Translations under genes and position numbers: made by a program
Notes under the pieces: model-generated
Told to the model about the DNA's origin: nothing
Databases searched by the model: none
The model's input: only the letters and a program-made list of their open reading frames with translations
In this document: piece by piece, positions 32,021 to 39,958 of the stretch
How positions within the stretch are numbered: position 1 is the stretch's first letter
Layout of the letters: the number at the start of each line of letters is the position of its first letter
Source: Acidobacteriaceae bacterium
GTDB taxonomy: Bacteria > Acidobacteriota > Terriglobia > Terriglobales > Acidobacteriaceae
DNA length: 42,792 nt
NCBI GenBank assembly: GCA_003131315.1
Contig: PKUV01000069.1
Location: forward strand, 1 to 42,792
Reading direction: 5' to 3'

Positions 32021-33646
32021 CTAGTATCCCAGAGGATCCTTGACGGTCCCGTCAGCGCCGGGAGTAGAGCTAGCGTCGACGTCTCGACCCCGATGATTCT
32101 GGATTCGCGGCAGCACCAGGTAGACCGGTACTCCCAGCACAACAATAAGCAGTCCCGGCCAAGTGGTTGCCGGACGGAAGGCGAAGAGGACCACGAGTAT
32201 CGAAGTGGCCGCCACCAGGTAGAGAGCGGGGACGAGTGGATATCCGAATGTGCGGTAGGGGCGAGGCGCGTCGGGCCGCTTGCTACGAAGGCGGAACACG
32301 CCCGCCACAGTGAGCACGTAGAAGATCAAAGCCGCGGAAATGACGTACTCGAGCAGGCTGCTATATAGGTTTCCCCACAGTTTCGTGGCGGGATCGTAGG
32401 TGCGGGGCAAAACCAGGAACGCTGCCCATAGCCCCTGAAGCCAAAGGGCCGAGGCCGGTACACCGGCTGAGTTCAGTTCACCGGTGAAGCGAAAAAAAAG
32501 TCGTTGACGAGCCATCGCATAGTACACGCGTGCTCCGGTCAGGGTCAGGGCGTTGATTGTGCCAAACGTCGAGACCATGATTGCGGCCGCCATCAGCGTG
32601 GCCCCGAATCCGGGAAAAATCGCCGTCAAGGTCGCCGTTCCGACGCGATCTGCGGGGGCGTGCTGGATGTCCTGCAACGAAAGTGTAAGAAGGTACGCGA
32701 CGTTGGCCACCAGGTAGAGAGTGATCACGACCGTTGTACCAATTACCATTGCGAGCGTGACGTTACGTTCAGGTCTCTTCACTTCGCCGGCGGTGAAGGC
32801 AATATTGTGCCAGGAATCGGCGGAGAATAACGATCCGGTTTGGCTCAGGCAGAGGGCCACGAACAATCCGGAGATTGTCGTGACGTTAAGTCCGCTTGCG
32901 AAAAAATTGAGTCCGTGAGGCTGCCACGGATTGCTCCAGTTGAAATGAATGGCAGCTGGGTTGCGTCCGAGGAAGATCCCTAGAACGATCAGGCCAAACA
33001 GGGCGCCCGTCTTCGCGACCGTGAACACGTTCTGAATCAACCTGCCATAGCGGAGTCCCAGAGTATTGGTGAGCGTGAGCAACGCGATCACGCCAACTGC
33101 CAGCAGTTGCGCCGTTGAAAGGGACAGCGCATAACGGGTTGAGATGTGGATCGGAGCGATCAGATAGTGGTCTTCTGAAATTCGAGGCCAGAGTACACCG
33201 GAAAATCGTGCGAAGGCGACTGCGACTGCGGCGATGGTTCCTGTTTGAATGACTGAGAACAACGTCCAACCGTAAAGGAATCCCCAGAGTGGGGAATAGG
33301 CTTCCCGCAGGTAGACGTACATGCCGCCCGCCCGTGGCATCATTGCCGACAATTCGCCATAGCACAAAGCTCCAGCTATTGTTAAGGCTCCTGCTATGCC
33401 CCACGCTACGAGCAACCAGCCCGCGCTTCCGATGTTGCGGGCCATCTCGGCCGGAACGATGAAGATTCCCGACCCGATCATGGCCCCGACTACCAACATC
33501 GTGGAATCGAACAAACTCAACCCCCGGGTAAACTTACGGTTCCCGCCGTCCTGCGGTTCGGGATCTGTCAGCTTAAGTTTTTGAGTCAATTTCGCGTCCG
33601 CCTTATCGAACGAAATTTGAGTTTGACGATTGCATATTGTATACAT
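32021..33646 (-). CDS. APC-superfamily amino acid permease
   Basis: An inner-membrane transporter of about 520-541 aa with 12 predicted helices. It has the APC mark LVVGAMIGSGIFIVPAEMAR after an N-terminal cytoplasmic stretch, then YGELSAMMPRAGGMYVYLRE. FTAGEVKRPERNVTLAMVIG in the middle is the typical APC loop. ATG 33646 overlaps the -10 box of the divergent hydroxyproline promoter, so a later start such as TTG 33589 is also possible. The gene is divergent from the hydroxyproline operon and upstream of the GntR gene. Hydroxyproline or proline uptake is therefore the likely role; the family itself covers many amino acids. Confidence 0.88.
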   Translation of the reverse strand: MYTICNRQTQISFDKADAKLTQKLKLTDPEPQDGGNRKFTRGLSLFDSTMLVVGAMIGSGIFIVPAEMARNIGSAGWLLVAWGIAGALTIAGALCYGELSAMMPRAGGMYVYLREAYSPLWGFLYGWTLFSVIQTGTIAAVAVAFARFSGVLWPRISEDHYLIAPIHISTRYALSLSTAQLLAVGVIALLTLTNTLGLRYGRLIQNVFTVAKTGALFGLIVLGIFLGRNPAAIHFNWSNPWQPHGLNFFASGLNVTTISGLFVALCLSQTGSLFSADSWHNIAFTAGEVKRPERNVTLAMVIGTTVVITLYLVANVAYLLTLSLQDIQHAPADRVGTATLTAIFPGFGATLMAAAIMVSTFGTINALTLTGARVYYAMARQRLFFRFTGELNSAGVPASALWLQGLWAAFLVLPRTYDPATKLWGNLYSSLLEYVISAALIFYVLTVAGVFRLRSKRPDAPRPYRTFGYPLVPALYLVAATSILVVLFAFRPATTWPGLLIVVLGVPVYLVLPRIQNHRGRDVDASSTPGADGTVKDPLGY

Positions 33647-33651
33647 AAAAT
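33623..33651 (+). promoter_or_regulatory. Promoter of the hydroxyproline operon
   Basis: TTGACG (33623-33628), a 17-nt spacer and TAAAAT (33646-33651) make one of the best promoters in the window (five of six at both boxes). The spacer contains the palindrome TTGTATACAT, so a bound repressor would block RNA polymerase directly. Confidence 0.6.
33637..33646. promoter_or_regulatory. Palindrome TTGTATACAT, candidate GntR operator
   Basis: The 8-bp core TGTATACA is perfectly palindromic and lies between the -35 and -10 boxes of the hydroxyproline operon and upstream of the divergent permease-gntR genes. GntR proteins of the FadR group often bind short A/T-rich palindromes of this kind. TTGTATAC recurs at 12180 and, reversed, at 20006. 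Confidence 0.5.
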
Positions 33652-33735
33652 ACGGTTGGTGATCGTAGATATTAAGGATCAGGGCGCAGTCACTCCGTTT
33701 ATGGCGGGAATTCTTGGACAGGGGCAAAAGAGGCG

Positions 33736-34689
33736 ATGATTAAAGGAGAAGGCCGCCGCGTGCGCATCATCGATTCTCACACGGGTGGAGAGCCCACGCG
33801 GGTAGTCGTGACTGGCGGGCCAGACCTCGGATCCGGTTCTTTGTCTGACCGTCTGGAGCGTTTTCGCCACGAACATGACGACTTTCGTTCTGCCGTGGTT
33901 AACGAGCCCCGCGGATCGGACGTGATGGTGGGTGCTCTGTTGTGCGAACCGACGGATCCAAAATGCGCGGCGGGAGTCATCTTTTTTAATAACGTTGGCT
34001 ATCTTGGAATGTGTGGTCACGGCACCATCGGTATCGTGGCCACGCTGGCGCACATCGGGCGCATTGGTCTGGGAATGCACCATATCGAGACCCCAGTGGG
34101 TACTGTCCAGGCCCAGCTCCACGAAAACGGCGAGGTCACGGTCAACAACGTTGCGAGTTATCGTAGCGTCGCCAACCTGGCGCTGAACGTGCCTGGCCAC
34201 GGCACAGTACATGGCGATGTGGCATGGGGTGGAAACTGGTTCTTCCTTGTTCATGAACACCATGCGGAACTGACTCTCGGCAATGTAGAAGGACTCACCG
34301 CGTTTACATGGGCTATCCGTCAGGCGCTCGGTGACAGCGGGATCACCGGCGATGACGGGAAAGAGATCGATCACGTCGAACTTTTTGGTCCCTCCCAGGT
34401 GCCGGGTGTTGACAGCAAGAATTTTGTCCTCTGCCCCGGCAAAGCCTACGATCGTTCTCCCTGCGGTACGGGAACCAGCGCAAAGCTGGCTTGTCTTTAT
34501 GCCGACGGCAAGATCCGCGAAGGCCAAATCTGGAGGCAGGAAAGCATCGTCGGAAGCGTGTTTGAAGGCAGTGTCACAGTACGAAATGGCAAAGTGTATC
34601 CGAGCATCAAAGGGTCTGCGTTTGTGAATGCTGAAGCCGACCTTGTGCTCGATCCGCGCGATCCGTTGTGCATGGGGATCCGAGCGTGA
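33736..34689 (+). CDS. 4-hydroxyproline 2-epimerase (proline racemase family)
   Basis: A 317-aa enzyme that converts trans-4-hydroxy-L-proline to cis-4-hydroxy-D-proline in the cytoplasm. It has IIDSHTGGEPTRVVV at the N-terminus and both catalytic cysteines: Cys93 in GMCGHGTIG and Cys243 in DRSPCGTGTSAK. Dehydratases of the same family lack one of these cysteines, so racemase/epimerase activity is favoured. The downstream genes make the hydroxyproline epimerase the natural call over proline racemase. The ATG at 33736 has GAGG only two bases before it; a GTG at 33760 after AAAGGAGAAGG gives the family-typical start (VRIIDSHTGGEP) and may be the true one. The gene overlaps the next by four bases. 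It corresponds to LhpA-type enzymes of Pseudomonas. Confidence 0.92.
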   Translation: MIKGEGRRVRIIDSHTGGEPTRVVVTGGPDLGSGSLSDRLERFRHEHDDFRSAVVNEPRGSDVMVGALLCEPTDPKCAAGVIFFNNVGYLGMCGHGTIGIVATLAHIGRIGLGMHHIETPVGTVQAQLHENGEVTVNNVASYRSVANLALNVPGHGTVHGDVAWGGNWFFLVHEHHAELTLGNVEGLTAFTWAIRQALGDSGITGDDGKEIDHVELFGPSQVPGVDSKNFVLCPGKAYDRSPCGTGTSAKLACLYADGKIREGQIWRQESIVGSVFEGSVTVRNGKVYPSIKGSAFVNAEADLVLDPRDPLCMGIRA

Positions 34690-35813
34690 CCGCAGCTTCG
34701 TATGACGTAGTCGTTGTTGGGGCGGGGATCGTAGGAGTGGCCTGCGCCGACCAGTTTGCGCGGCGCGGCATGCGCGTGGCGATTGTCGACCGGGATATGG
34801 TTGGAGCTGGCGCCACCGCGGCGGGCATGGGCCACATCGTGGTGATGGACGACTCCGAGCCGCAATTTTCGCTCACTCGTTACTCGCAGACCCTGTGGCA
34901 GGGATTGAGGTTGGAACTGCCCGACGACGTCGAATACGAACAGTGCGGAACGATCTGGATTGCCGCTGACGACGAAGAGATGGCCGAGGTATGGCGCAAA
35001 CGGGAATATTACAACAAGCGCGGAGTGCCGACCGAAGTGCTCGATGCCCAAACCCTGCAGCGCCTCGAACCCAATCTGCGTCCGATGGCTGGCGGCCTTC
35101 TGGTCCCCGAGGATGCCGTGTTGTATCCGCCCTGCGCAGCCCGCTTTCTTTCGGAACGCGCGCAGGCGCATGGGGCAAAGTTTCTTCTCGGAGATTCGGT
35201 CGCACAAATTGGACAAGGTCGAGTGCATCTGAGCCATGGCTTGCAACTCGCGGCCGAGGTCATTGTGAATGCGGCTGGCGCTTACGCGCCCGACCTCACG
35301 CCGGGACTCGAAATCAGGAAACGAAAAGGTCACTTAGTCATTACCGATCGATATCCCGGTTTCATTCGACATCAATTGGTCGAACTGGGTTACCTGAAGA
35401 GTGCTCATTCGGTGACTAGCGATTCGGTAGCATTCAACGTCCAGCCGCGTCGCACGGGTCAAGTTCTCATCGGGTCATCCCGGCAACAAGGGGCAGAGCA
35501 CAGGGAAGTTGATAACGAGATCCTGGTGCGCATGTTGAAGCGTGCCCAGGAATACATTCCAGACCTGATGCAAATGTCCGCCCTGCGCACATGGACCGGG
35601 TTCCGTGCCGCCACGCCTGACAAACTTCCATTGATCGGGCCCTGGCCGGCCGACAAGTCTTTGTTCCTGGCGGCTGGGCATGAGGGTCTAGGCATCACTA
35701 CCTCTCTTGGAACCGCCAGGCTTCTCGCCGATCACATCACGGGCGCGAAACCGGAGATTCCGATTGAGCCGTATTTGCCTTCTCGTGCGGCCAAGGTGGA
35801 GGTCCATGCTTAG
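34686..35813 (+). CDS. D-hydroxyproline dehydrogenase, FAD catalytic subunit (DadA-like)
   Basis: A 375-aa flavoprotein of the D-amino acid oxidase/glycine oxidase fold. The start GTG at 34686 overlaps the epimerase stop (GTGA). Residues about 6-35 hold the Rossmann FAD motif VVVVGAGIVGVACADQFARR, and GATAAGMGHI follows. The C-terminal substrate/FAD part reads MSALRTWTGFRAATPDKLPL and FLAAGHEGLGITTSLGTARL. It would oxidise cis-4-hydroxy-D-proline to pyrroline-4-hydroxy-2-carboxylate. The next two genes code for a small 2Fe-2S protein and a second flavoprotein, the same set as the three-part D-hydroxyproline dehydrogenase of Pseudomonas, so it is probably the alpha part of such a complex. Confidence 0.9.
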   Translation: MTAASYDVVVVGAGIVGVACADQFARRGMRVAIVDRDMVGAGATAAGMGHIVVMDDSEPQFSLTRYSQTLWQGLRLELPDDVEYEQCGTIWIAADDEEMAEVWRKREYYNKRGVPTEVLDAQTLQRLEPNLRPMAGGLLVPEDAVLYPPCAARFLSERAQAHGAKFLLGDSVAQIGQGRVHLSHGLQLAAEVIVNAAGAYAPDLTPGLEIRKRKGHLVITDRYPGFIRHQLVELGYLKSAHSVTSDSVAFNVQPRRTGQVLIGSSRQQGAEHREVDNEILVRMLKRAQEYIPDLMQMSALRTWTGFRAATPDKLPLIGPWPADKSLFLAAGHEGLGITTSLGTARLLADHITGAKPEIPIEPYLPSRAAKVEVHA

Positions 35814-36051
35814 CGAGATCATCGTGACGGTGAATGGAGTTCCAGTGACGGTCCCTTCGGGTGCGACCGTGACGACTGCGGTTCTGCTCGCCGGGAAGGC
35901 ATGTCGGACTTCGGTAAGTGGCGAACCGCGCGGGCCGTTGTGTGGGATGGGTATTTGTTTTGAATGTCGCGTAGCCATCAATGGAAAACCCCATTGCCAA
36001 AGCTGCCAGACTTTGTGTGAGCAGGGGATGGAAGTAAGGACAGATGAGTAG
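35806..36051 (+). CDS. Small (2Fe-2S)-binding subunit of D-hydroxyproline dehydrogenase
   Basis: An 81-aa ferredoxin-like protein. GGAGG stands five bases before the ATG, and the gene overlaps the previous one by eight bases and the next by eight. It begins IIVTVNGVPVTVPSGATV, the beta-grasp opening of 2Fe-2S ferredoxin domains. The cluster cysteines are seen in GPLCGMGICFECRV and in QSCQTLCEQG. In heteromeric D-hydroxyproline and sarcosine-type dehydrogenases a protein of this size carries electrons between two flavin subunits. The tight overlaps on both sides fit a fixed subunit ratio. Confidence 0.9.
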   Translation: MLSEIIVTVNGVPVTVPSGATVTTAVLLAGKACRTSVSGEPRGPLCGMGICFECRVAINGKPHCQSCQTLCEQGMEVRTDE

Positions 36052-37351
36052 GGAAGTGCGACAACGATTCGACGTTCTCGTCGTAGGCGGTGGGCCTGCA
36101 GGCGTGGCGGCAGCGGTCCGCGCGGCGGAAGCCGGTGTCCGTGTCGGAGTCGTCGATGACAATGTGAACCTGGGTGGACAAATTTGGCGCGGCGGGCCCG
36201 AGCATGAAAAAGAAACCTCAGCCGCGGGATGGATATCGCGGTTGCGAGCCTCCGGAGCAACGATCCTTTGCGGGTTGAGGATTTTTCACCAACCCGAAGC
36301 CGGGGTGTTGCTGGCGGAGGGACACGACGACCTCCATGTGCTGAGCTATACGAAGCTGGTACTAGCAACTGGAGCGCGGGAGAGATTCCTGCCATTTCCA
36401 GGATGGACCCTGCCGAATGTCACCGGTGTCGGCGGCTTGCAGGCAATGGTGAAGTCCGGCCTTCCCATTCGCGGGAAACGCGTCGTTATTGCCGGAACCG
36501 GTCCTCTGTTGCTCGCGGTCGCTGCGTATCTGCGTGAACACGGTGCAGAGATTCCAATCATTTGTGAGCAAGCCTCCTGGAGTAGCTTGGCCAGGTTCGG
36601 AGTGGCGCTGTTTGGTCAACCCGGCAAGATCGCACAGGGACTTCAGTTGAAGCGACAACTTGCCGGAATAAAGTTTTCTGCGAATAGCTGGCCGCTGGCC
36701 GTCCACGGCAAAGCGGCTGTCGAAGCCGTTGTGATCTTCCGTAGAGGGCAGACGGAGGCGATCGCTTGCGATTACCTCGCGTGTGGCTTTCATCTCGTCC
36801 CTAATATCGAATTGCCCCTGTTGCTAGGGTGCCAGATTCAACGTGGGTACGTGCGAGTTGACGACTACCAAAGAACGACCGTCCAGGAAATTCTATGCGC
36901 GGGCGAACCGACCGGCATTGGAGGCGTTGAGTTGTCGCTCGCCGAAGGCCAGATCGCAGGTCTCGTCGCCAGTGGGCAGATGACCGAGGCGAAGAAATTG
37001 TTCGGTGCGCGGAACAGGGCACGCTATTTTGCACGGAGTCTTGACCGAGCATTCCGTCTGCGTTCGGAGCTCAGAAGGCTCCCCTCTCCGGACACGATCG
37101 TCTGCCGTTGCGAAGACATTCGTTATTCCCGTCTCTCCAGGCACACATCCTGGCGCTCGGCCAAACTGCACACGCGATGCGGCATGGGACCTTGTCAGGG
37201 ACGGGTTTGTGGAACTTCAACTGAATTTCTTTTTAAGTGGAATCCGGATTCTGTCCGGCCGCCGATCTTGCCCGTTCGGGTGGAGAGCCTGGCGGCGATG
37301 TCCAGCGAACTCGATTTGGAATGCAGTGGAGTGTCAGGAGGGCACAAATGA
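36044..37351 (+). CDS. NAD(P)/FAD-dependent oxidoreductase subunit with BFD-like iron-sulfur domain
   Basis: A 435-aa flavoprotein. Residues about 9-40 have a dinucleotide-binding motif (VLVVGGGPAGVAAAVRAAEA), about 140-150 a second (VVIAGTGPLLLAVAAYLREH), and GEPTGIGGVELSLAEGQIAG near residue 290 the usual FAD contact. The C-terminal part has four cysteines in IVCRCEDI and RCGMGPCQGRVCG, a BFD-like 2Fe-2S domain. This layout is that of the beta part of heteromeric D-hydroxyproline dehydrogenases and opine/octopine-type oxidases. It overlaps the gene before by eight bases and the gene after by four (ATGA), so all are made from one message. Confidence 0.88.
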   Translation: MSREVRQRFDVLVVGGGPAGVAAAVRAAEAGVRVGVVDDNVNLGGQIWRGGPEHEKETSAAGWISRLRASGATILCGLRIFHQPEAGVLLAEGHDDLHVLSYTKLVLATGARERFLPFPGWTLPNVTGVGGLQAMVKSGLPIRGKRVVIAGTGPLLLAVAAYLREHGAEIPIICEQASWSSLARFGVALFGQPGKIAQGLQLKRQLAGIKFSANSWPLAVHGKAAVEAVVIFRRGQTEAIACDYLACGFHLVPNIELPLLLGCQIQRGYVRVDDYQRTTVQEILCAGEPTGIGGVELSLAEGQIAGLVASGQMTEAKKLFGARNRARYFARSLDRAFRLRSELRRLPSPDTIVCRCEDIRYSRLSRHTSWRSAKLHTRCGMGPCQGRVCGTSTEFLFKWNPDSVRPPILPVRVESLAAMSSELDLECSGVSGGHK

Positions 37352-38271
37352 ACTGGAAAGGTGTGATGCCGGCAATCACAACCAGTTTTACCGAGGATCT
37401 CAAAGTCGATCATCGCTTCATGGCGAGCCATTGTCGCTGGTTGCTGGACAATGGTTGTACAGGCATCGTGGCCCTCGGATCTTTAGGAGAAGGCGCGACG
37501 TTGTCCTTCGACGAGAAGATCGAGATTCTGGGAACGTGTGCGGAATCTGTTCGTGGGCGTGGAATGGTGGCCGCCGCCATCTCTGCACTGTCCACCGCAG
37601 AGGCTGTTGCCCTTGCCAAAAAGGCTGCGGAACTTGGCTGCGATGGCCTCATGGTGCTGCCCCCTTATGTGTACGAGGGGAACTGGCGCGAGATGAAGGC
37701 CCACGTTGCCGCAGTGTTTGGAGCAACTCCTCTTTCTTGCATGCTCTACAACAACCCAGTCGCTTACGGGACGGATTTTCTGCCCGAACAGATTCGAGAA
37801 TTAGCGGAAGAATATGACAACCTCGAGGCCGTGAAGGAGTCGAGCACCGACGCGAGGCGCGTTTCCGCGATTCGGGTCCTGCTCGATCGCCGCTTGGAGA
37901 TATCCGTGGGAGTGGATGATGCGGTGTTGGAAACCATCGGGGTGGGTGCTACAGGGTGGGTCGCCGGCCTCGCCAACGCCCTTCCGAGGGAGTCTGTCGA
38001 CCTGTTCGATCTTGGCATGAACGGGCAGAGTGAGAAAGCGTTTGAGCTGTATCGGTGGTTCCTGCCGCTGCTTCGGATGGACACCGTGCCAAACTTCGTC
38101 CAGCTCATCAAACTTGTTCAAACGGAATTTGGCATGGGCAACACTCGTGTCCGTCCGCCTCGGCTGGAACTGATCGGGGACGAACTCGAACACAACCGAC
38201 AGATCATTCGTCATGCGTTGCAAAACCGGCCGCAGATCGTGAGCAGCTATGCCCTGCCGGATGGAAAGTAA
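37348..38271 (+). CDS. Pyrroline-4-hydroxy-2-carboxylate deaminase (DHDPS family)
   Basis: A 307-aa TIM-barrel enzyme of the dihydrodipicolinate synthase/N-acetylneuraminate lyase family. The ATG overlaps the previous stop (ATGA). Residues seen: GSLGEGATLS near 44-53 (carboxylate binding), the catalytic Tyr134 in CMLYNNPVAYG and the Schiff-base Lys163 in LEAVKESSTD. Alone it could be any member of a wide family, but in this operon the expected reaction is deamination and dehydration of pyrroline-4-hydroxy-2-carboxylate to alpha-ketoglutarate semialdehyde. Its stop lies just ahead of the next gene's start, with a 10-nt gap. Confidence 0.87.
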   Translation: MNWKGVMPAITTSFTEDLKVDHRFMASHCRWLLDNGCTGIVALGSLGEGATLSFDEKIEILGTCAESVRGRGMVAAAISALSTAEAVALAKKAAELGCDGLMVLPPYVYEGNWREMKAHVAAVFGATPLSCMLYNNPVAYGTDFLPEQIRELAEEYDNLEAVKESSTDARRVSAIRVLLDRRLEISVGVDDAVLETIGVGATGWVAGLANALPRESVDLFDLGMNGQSEKAFELYRWFLPLLRMDTVPNFVQLIKLVQTEFGMGNTRVRPPRLELIGDELEHNRQIIRHALQNRPQIVSSYALPDGK

Positions 38272-38281
38272 CCAGGTTTAC

Positions 38282-39901
38282 ATGGGAAAACTTACAGGTC
38301 GATCGATGATCGGGTTTCGGGATGGTGCAACTGAAGTTGAGCCATTCCACGCAACCAATCCAGCCACGGGGGAACATCTTCCGCCGGGCTTTTTTCCTGC
38401 AACACCGGAGGAAACGGATCTTGCCGCGCGACTGGCCGCTGACGCTTTTGCGGTCTACAGTCGCACCTCGGGGAAGGAGAAAGCCGCATTCCTGCGCAAA
38501 ATCGCCAACAAGATTGAGTCTGTTGCGAGCGAGGTGATCGATCGCGCCGGGCAGGAAACGGCACTCCCTCAGGCTCGTCTGCAAGGGGAAACGGCGCGCA
38601 CGTGCGGCCAGCTTCGTCTGTTCGCCACAGTTGTGGAAGAAGGCTCTTGGGTCGCGGCACGGATTGACCGCGCCGTTCCCGACCGCAAACCCCTTCCCAA
38701 GCCAGACCTACGTTCCATGTTGCGGCCGCTGGGCCCGGTGGTTGTTTTCGGAGCAAGCAACTTTCCTTTGGCTTTCTCGGTTGCTGGGGGAGATACTGCG
38801 TCTGCCTTGGCGGCAGGAAATCCTGTGGTCGTGAAGGCGCATGCAGCCCACCCCGGCACCGCCGAACTGGTCGGGTGCGCGGTGCGAGAGAGTGTTCGCG
38901 AATGCGGTCTGCCCGAAGGTGTCTTCTCGCTGCTTTTTGGCGCTGGAGCGCGCGTCGGAGCGGCACTTGTGAAGCATCCCCTGGTGAAGGCGGGGGGCTT
39001 CACCGGCTCCCGCTCTGCCGGAAGAACGCTAATGGATCTTGCAGCGTCACGCTCAGAGCCGATTCCGTTTTACGCCGAGATGAGCAGCACCAATCCGGTT
39101 TTCATCCTTCCGGGCGCGTTGCGAGAGCGAGGCGAGAGAATTGCGGCGGGACTGCACTCTTCCTTCACTATGGGAGCCGGCCAATTCTGTACAAAACCGG
39201 GAATGGTTTTCCTCGCTGATGACACCGATGAGGCTCCATTCAGAAATAAGCTGCGAGAACTCGTCGAGGCGTCCGCGGAATTCAGACTGCTGACTGCAAA
39301 TATCCATTCGTCCTACCAGTCGGCGGTGGCGAACCGGAAGTCAAGGGGCACAGCGACCATTGCCGCCCAAGCTGCCGAGCCGTCTGATAGCCGCGGTTTT
39401 GCCGTGGGTTCGATATTGTTTGAGACTGATTCCACGTCGTTCTTGAAGAACCCGGGTCTCGACGCCGAAATCTTTGGACCCACGACGCTGCTCGTGCGCA
39501 ACACGAAGCGCGACGAAATGCTGGAGATTGCTCGAAATCTTGAGGGGCACCTTACCGCGACGATTCATGGAACCGATCGGGATCTGCGAGAGTTTGCGGA
39601 GCTGATCTCAATTTTGGAAGGGAAGGTCGGCAGGCTGGTGTTCAATGACTTTCCAACTGGCGTCGAGGTCAGTCACGCTATGGTGCATGGCGGGCCTTAT
39701 CCTTCCACCTCGGACGGACGCTCAACATCGGTGGGAAGCCAGGCAATTTTCCGGTTTACGCGGGCAGTTTGTTATCAGGGATTCCCGGATCGCGCTTTGC
39801 CAGATGAGTTGAAAGACGCCAATCCGCTGGGGATCTGGCGAATGGTCGACGGACAGATGACACAGGAAGTGAACGTACCCGCCTCGTCTAGCCGGGCGTG
39901 A
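38282..39901 (+). CDS. Alpha-ketoglutarate semialdehyde dehydrogenase
   Basis: A 539-aa aldehyde dehydrogenase. The start is taken as ATG 38282 (MGKLTGRSMIGF), an upstream start being inside the previous gene. Visible sites: the oxyanion Asn160 in FGASNFPLAFS, Lys185 in PVVVKAHAAHPGT, the general base Glu266 in YAEMSSTNPVF and the nucleophile Cys303 in GAGQFCTKPG. The sequence style (FGASNFPLAFSVAGGDTASA) is typical of the ketoglutarate semialdehyde group. It gives alpha-ketoglutarate, which enters the TCA cycle and closes the hydroxyproline route. The same semialdehyde is also an intermediate in nonphosphorylating arabinose breakdown, so it could in principle serve both sugars and hydroxyproline. 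Confidence 0.93.
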   Translation: MGKLTGRSMIGFRDGATEVEPFHATNPATGEHLPPGFFPATPEETDLAARLAADAFAVYSRTSGKEKAAFLRKIANKIESVASEVIDRAGQETALPQARLQGETARTCGQLRLFATVVEEGSWVAARIDRAVPDRKPLPKPDLRSMLRPLGPVVVFGASNFPLAFSVAGGDTASALAAGNPVVVKAHAAHPGTAELVGCAVRESVRECGLPEGVFSLLFGAGARVGAALVKHPLVKAGGFTGSRSAGRTLMDLAASRSEPIPFYAEMSSTNPVFILPGALRERGERIAAGLHSSFTMGAGQFCTKPGMVFLADDTDEAPFRNKLRELVEASAEFRLLTANIHSSYQSAVANRKSRGTATIAAQAAEPSDSRGFAVGSILFETDSTSFLKNPGLDAEIFGPTTLLVRNTKRDEMLEIARNLEGHLTATIHGTDRDLREFAELISILEGKVGRLVFNDFPTGVEVSHAMVHGGPYPSTSDGRSTSVGSQAIFRFTRAVCYQGFPDRALPDELKDANPLGIWRMVDGQMTQEVNVPASSSRA

Positions 39902-39958
39902 ACGAAATCCATTTTCAGAGTAAACATCCTTAACCAGGAACAAGGGGGTCCTCGCGAC

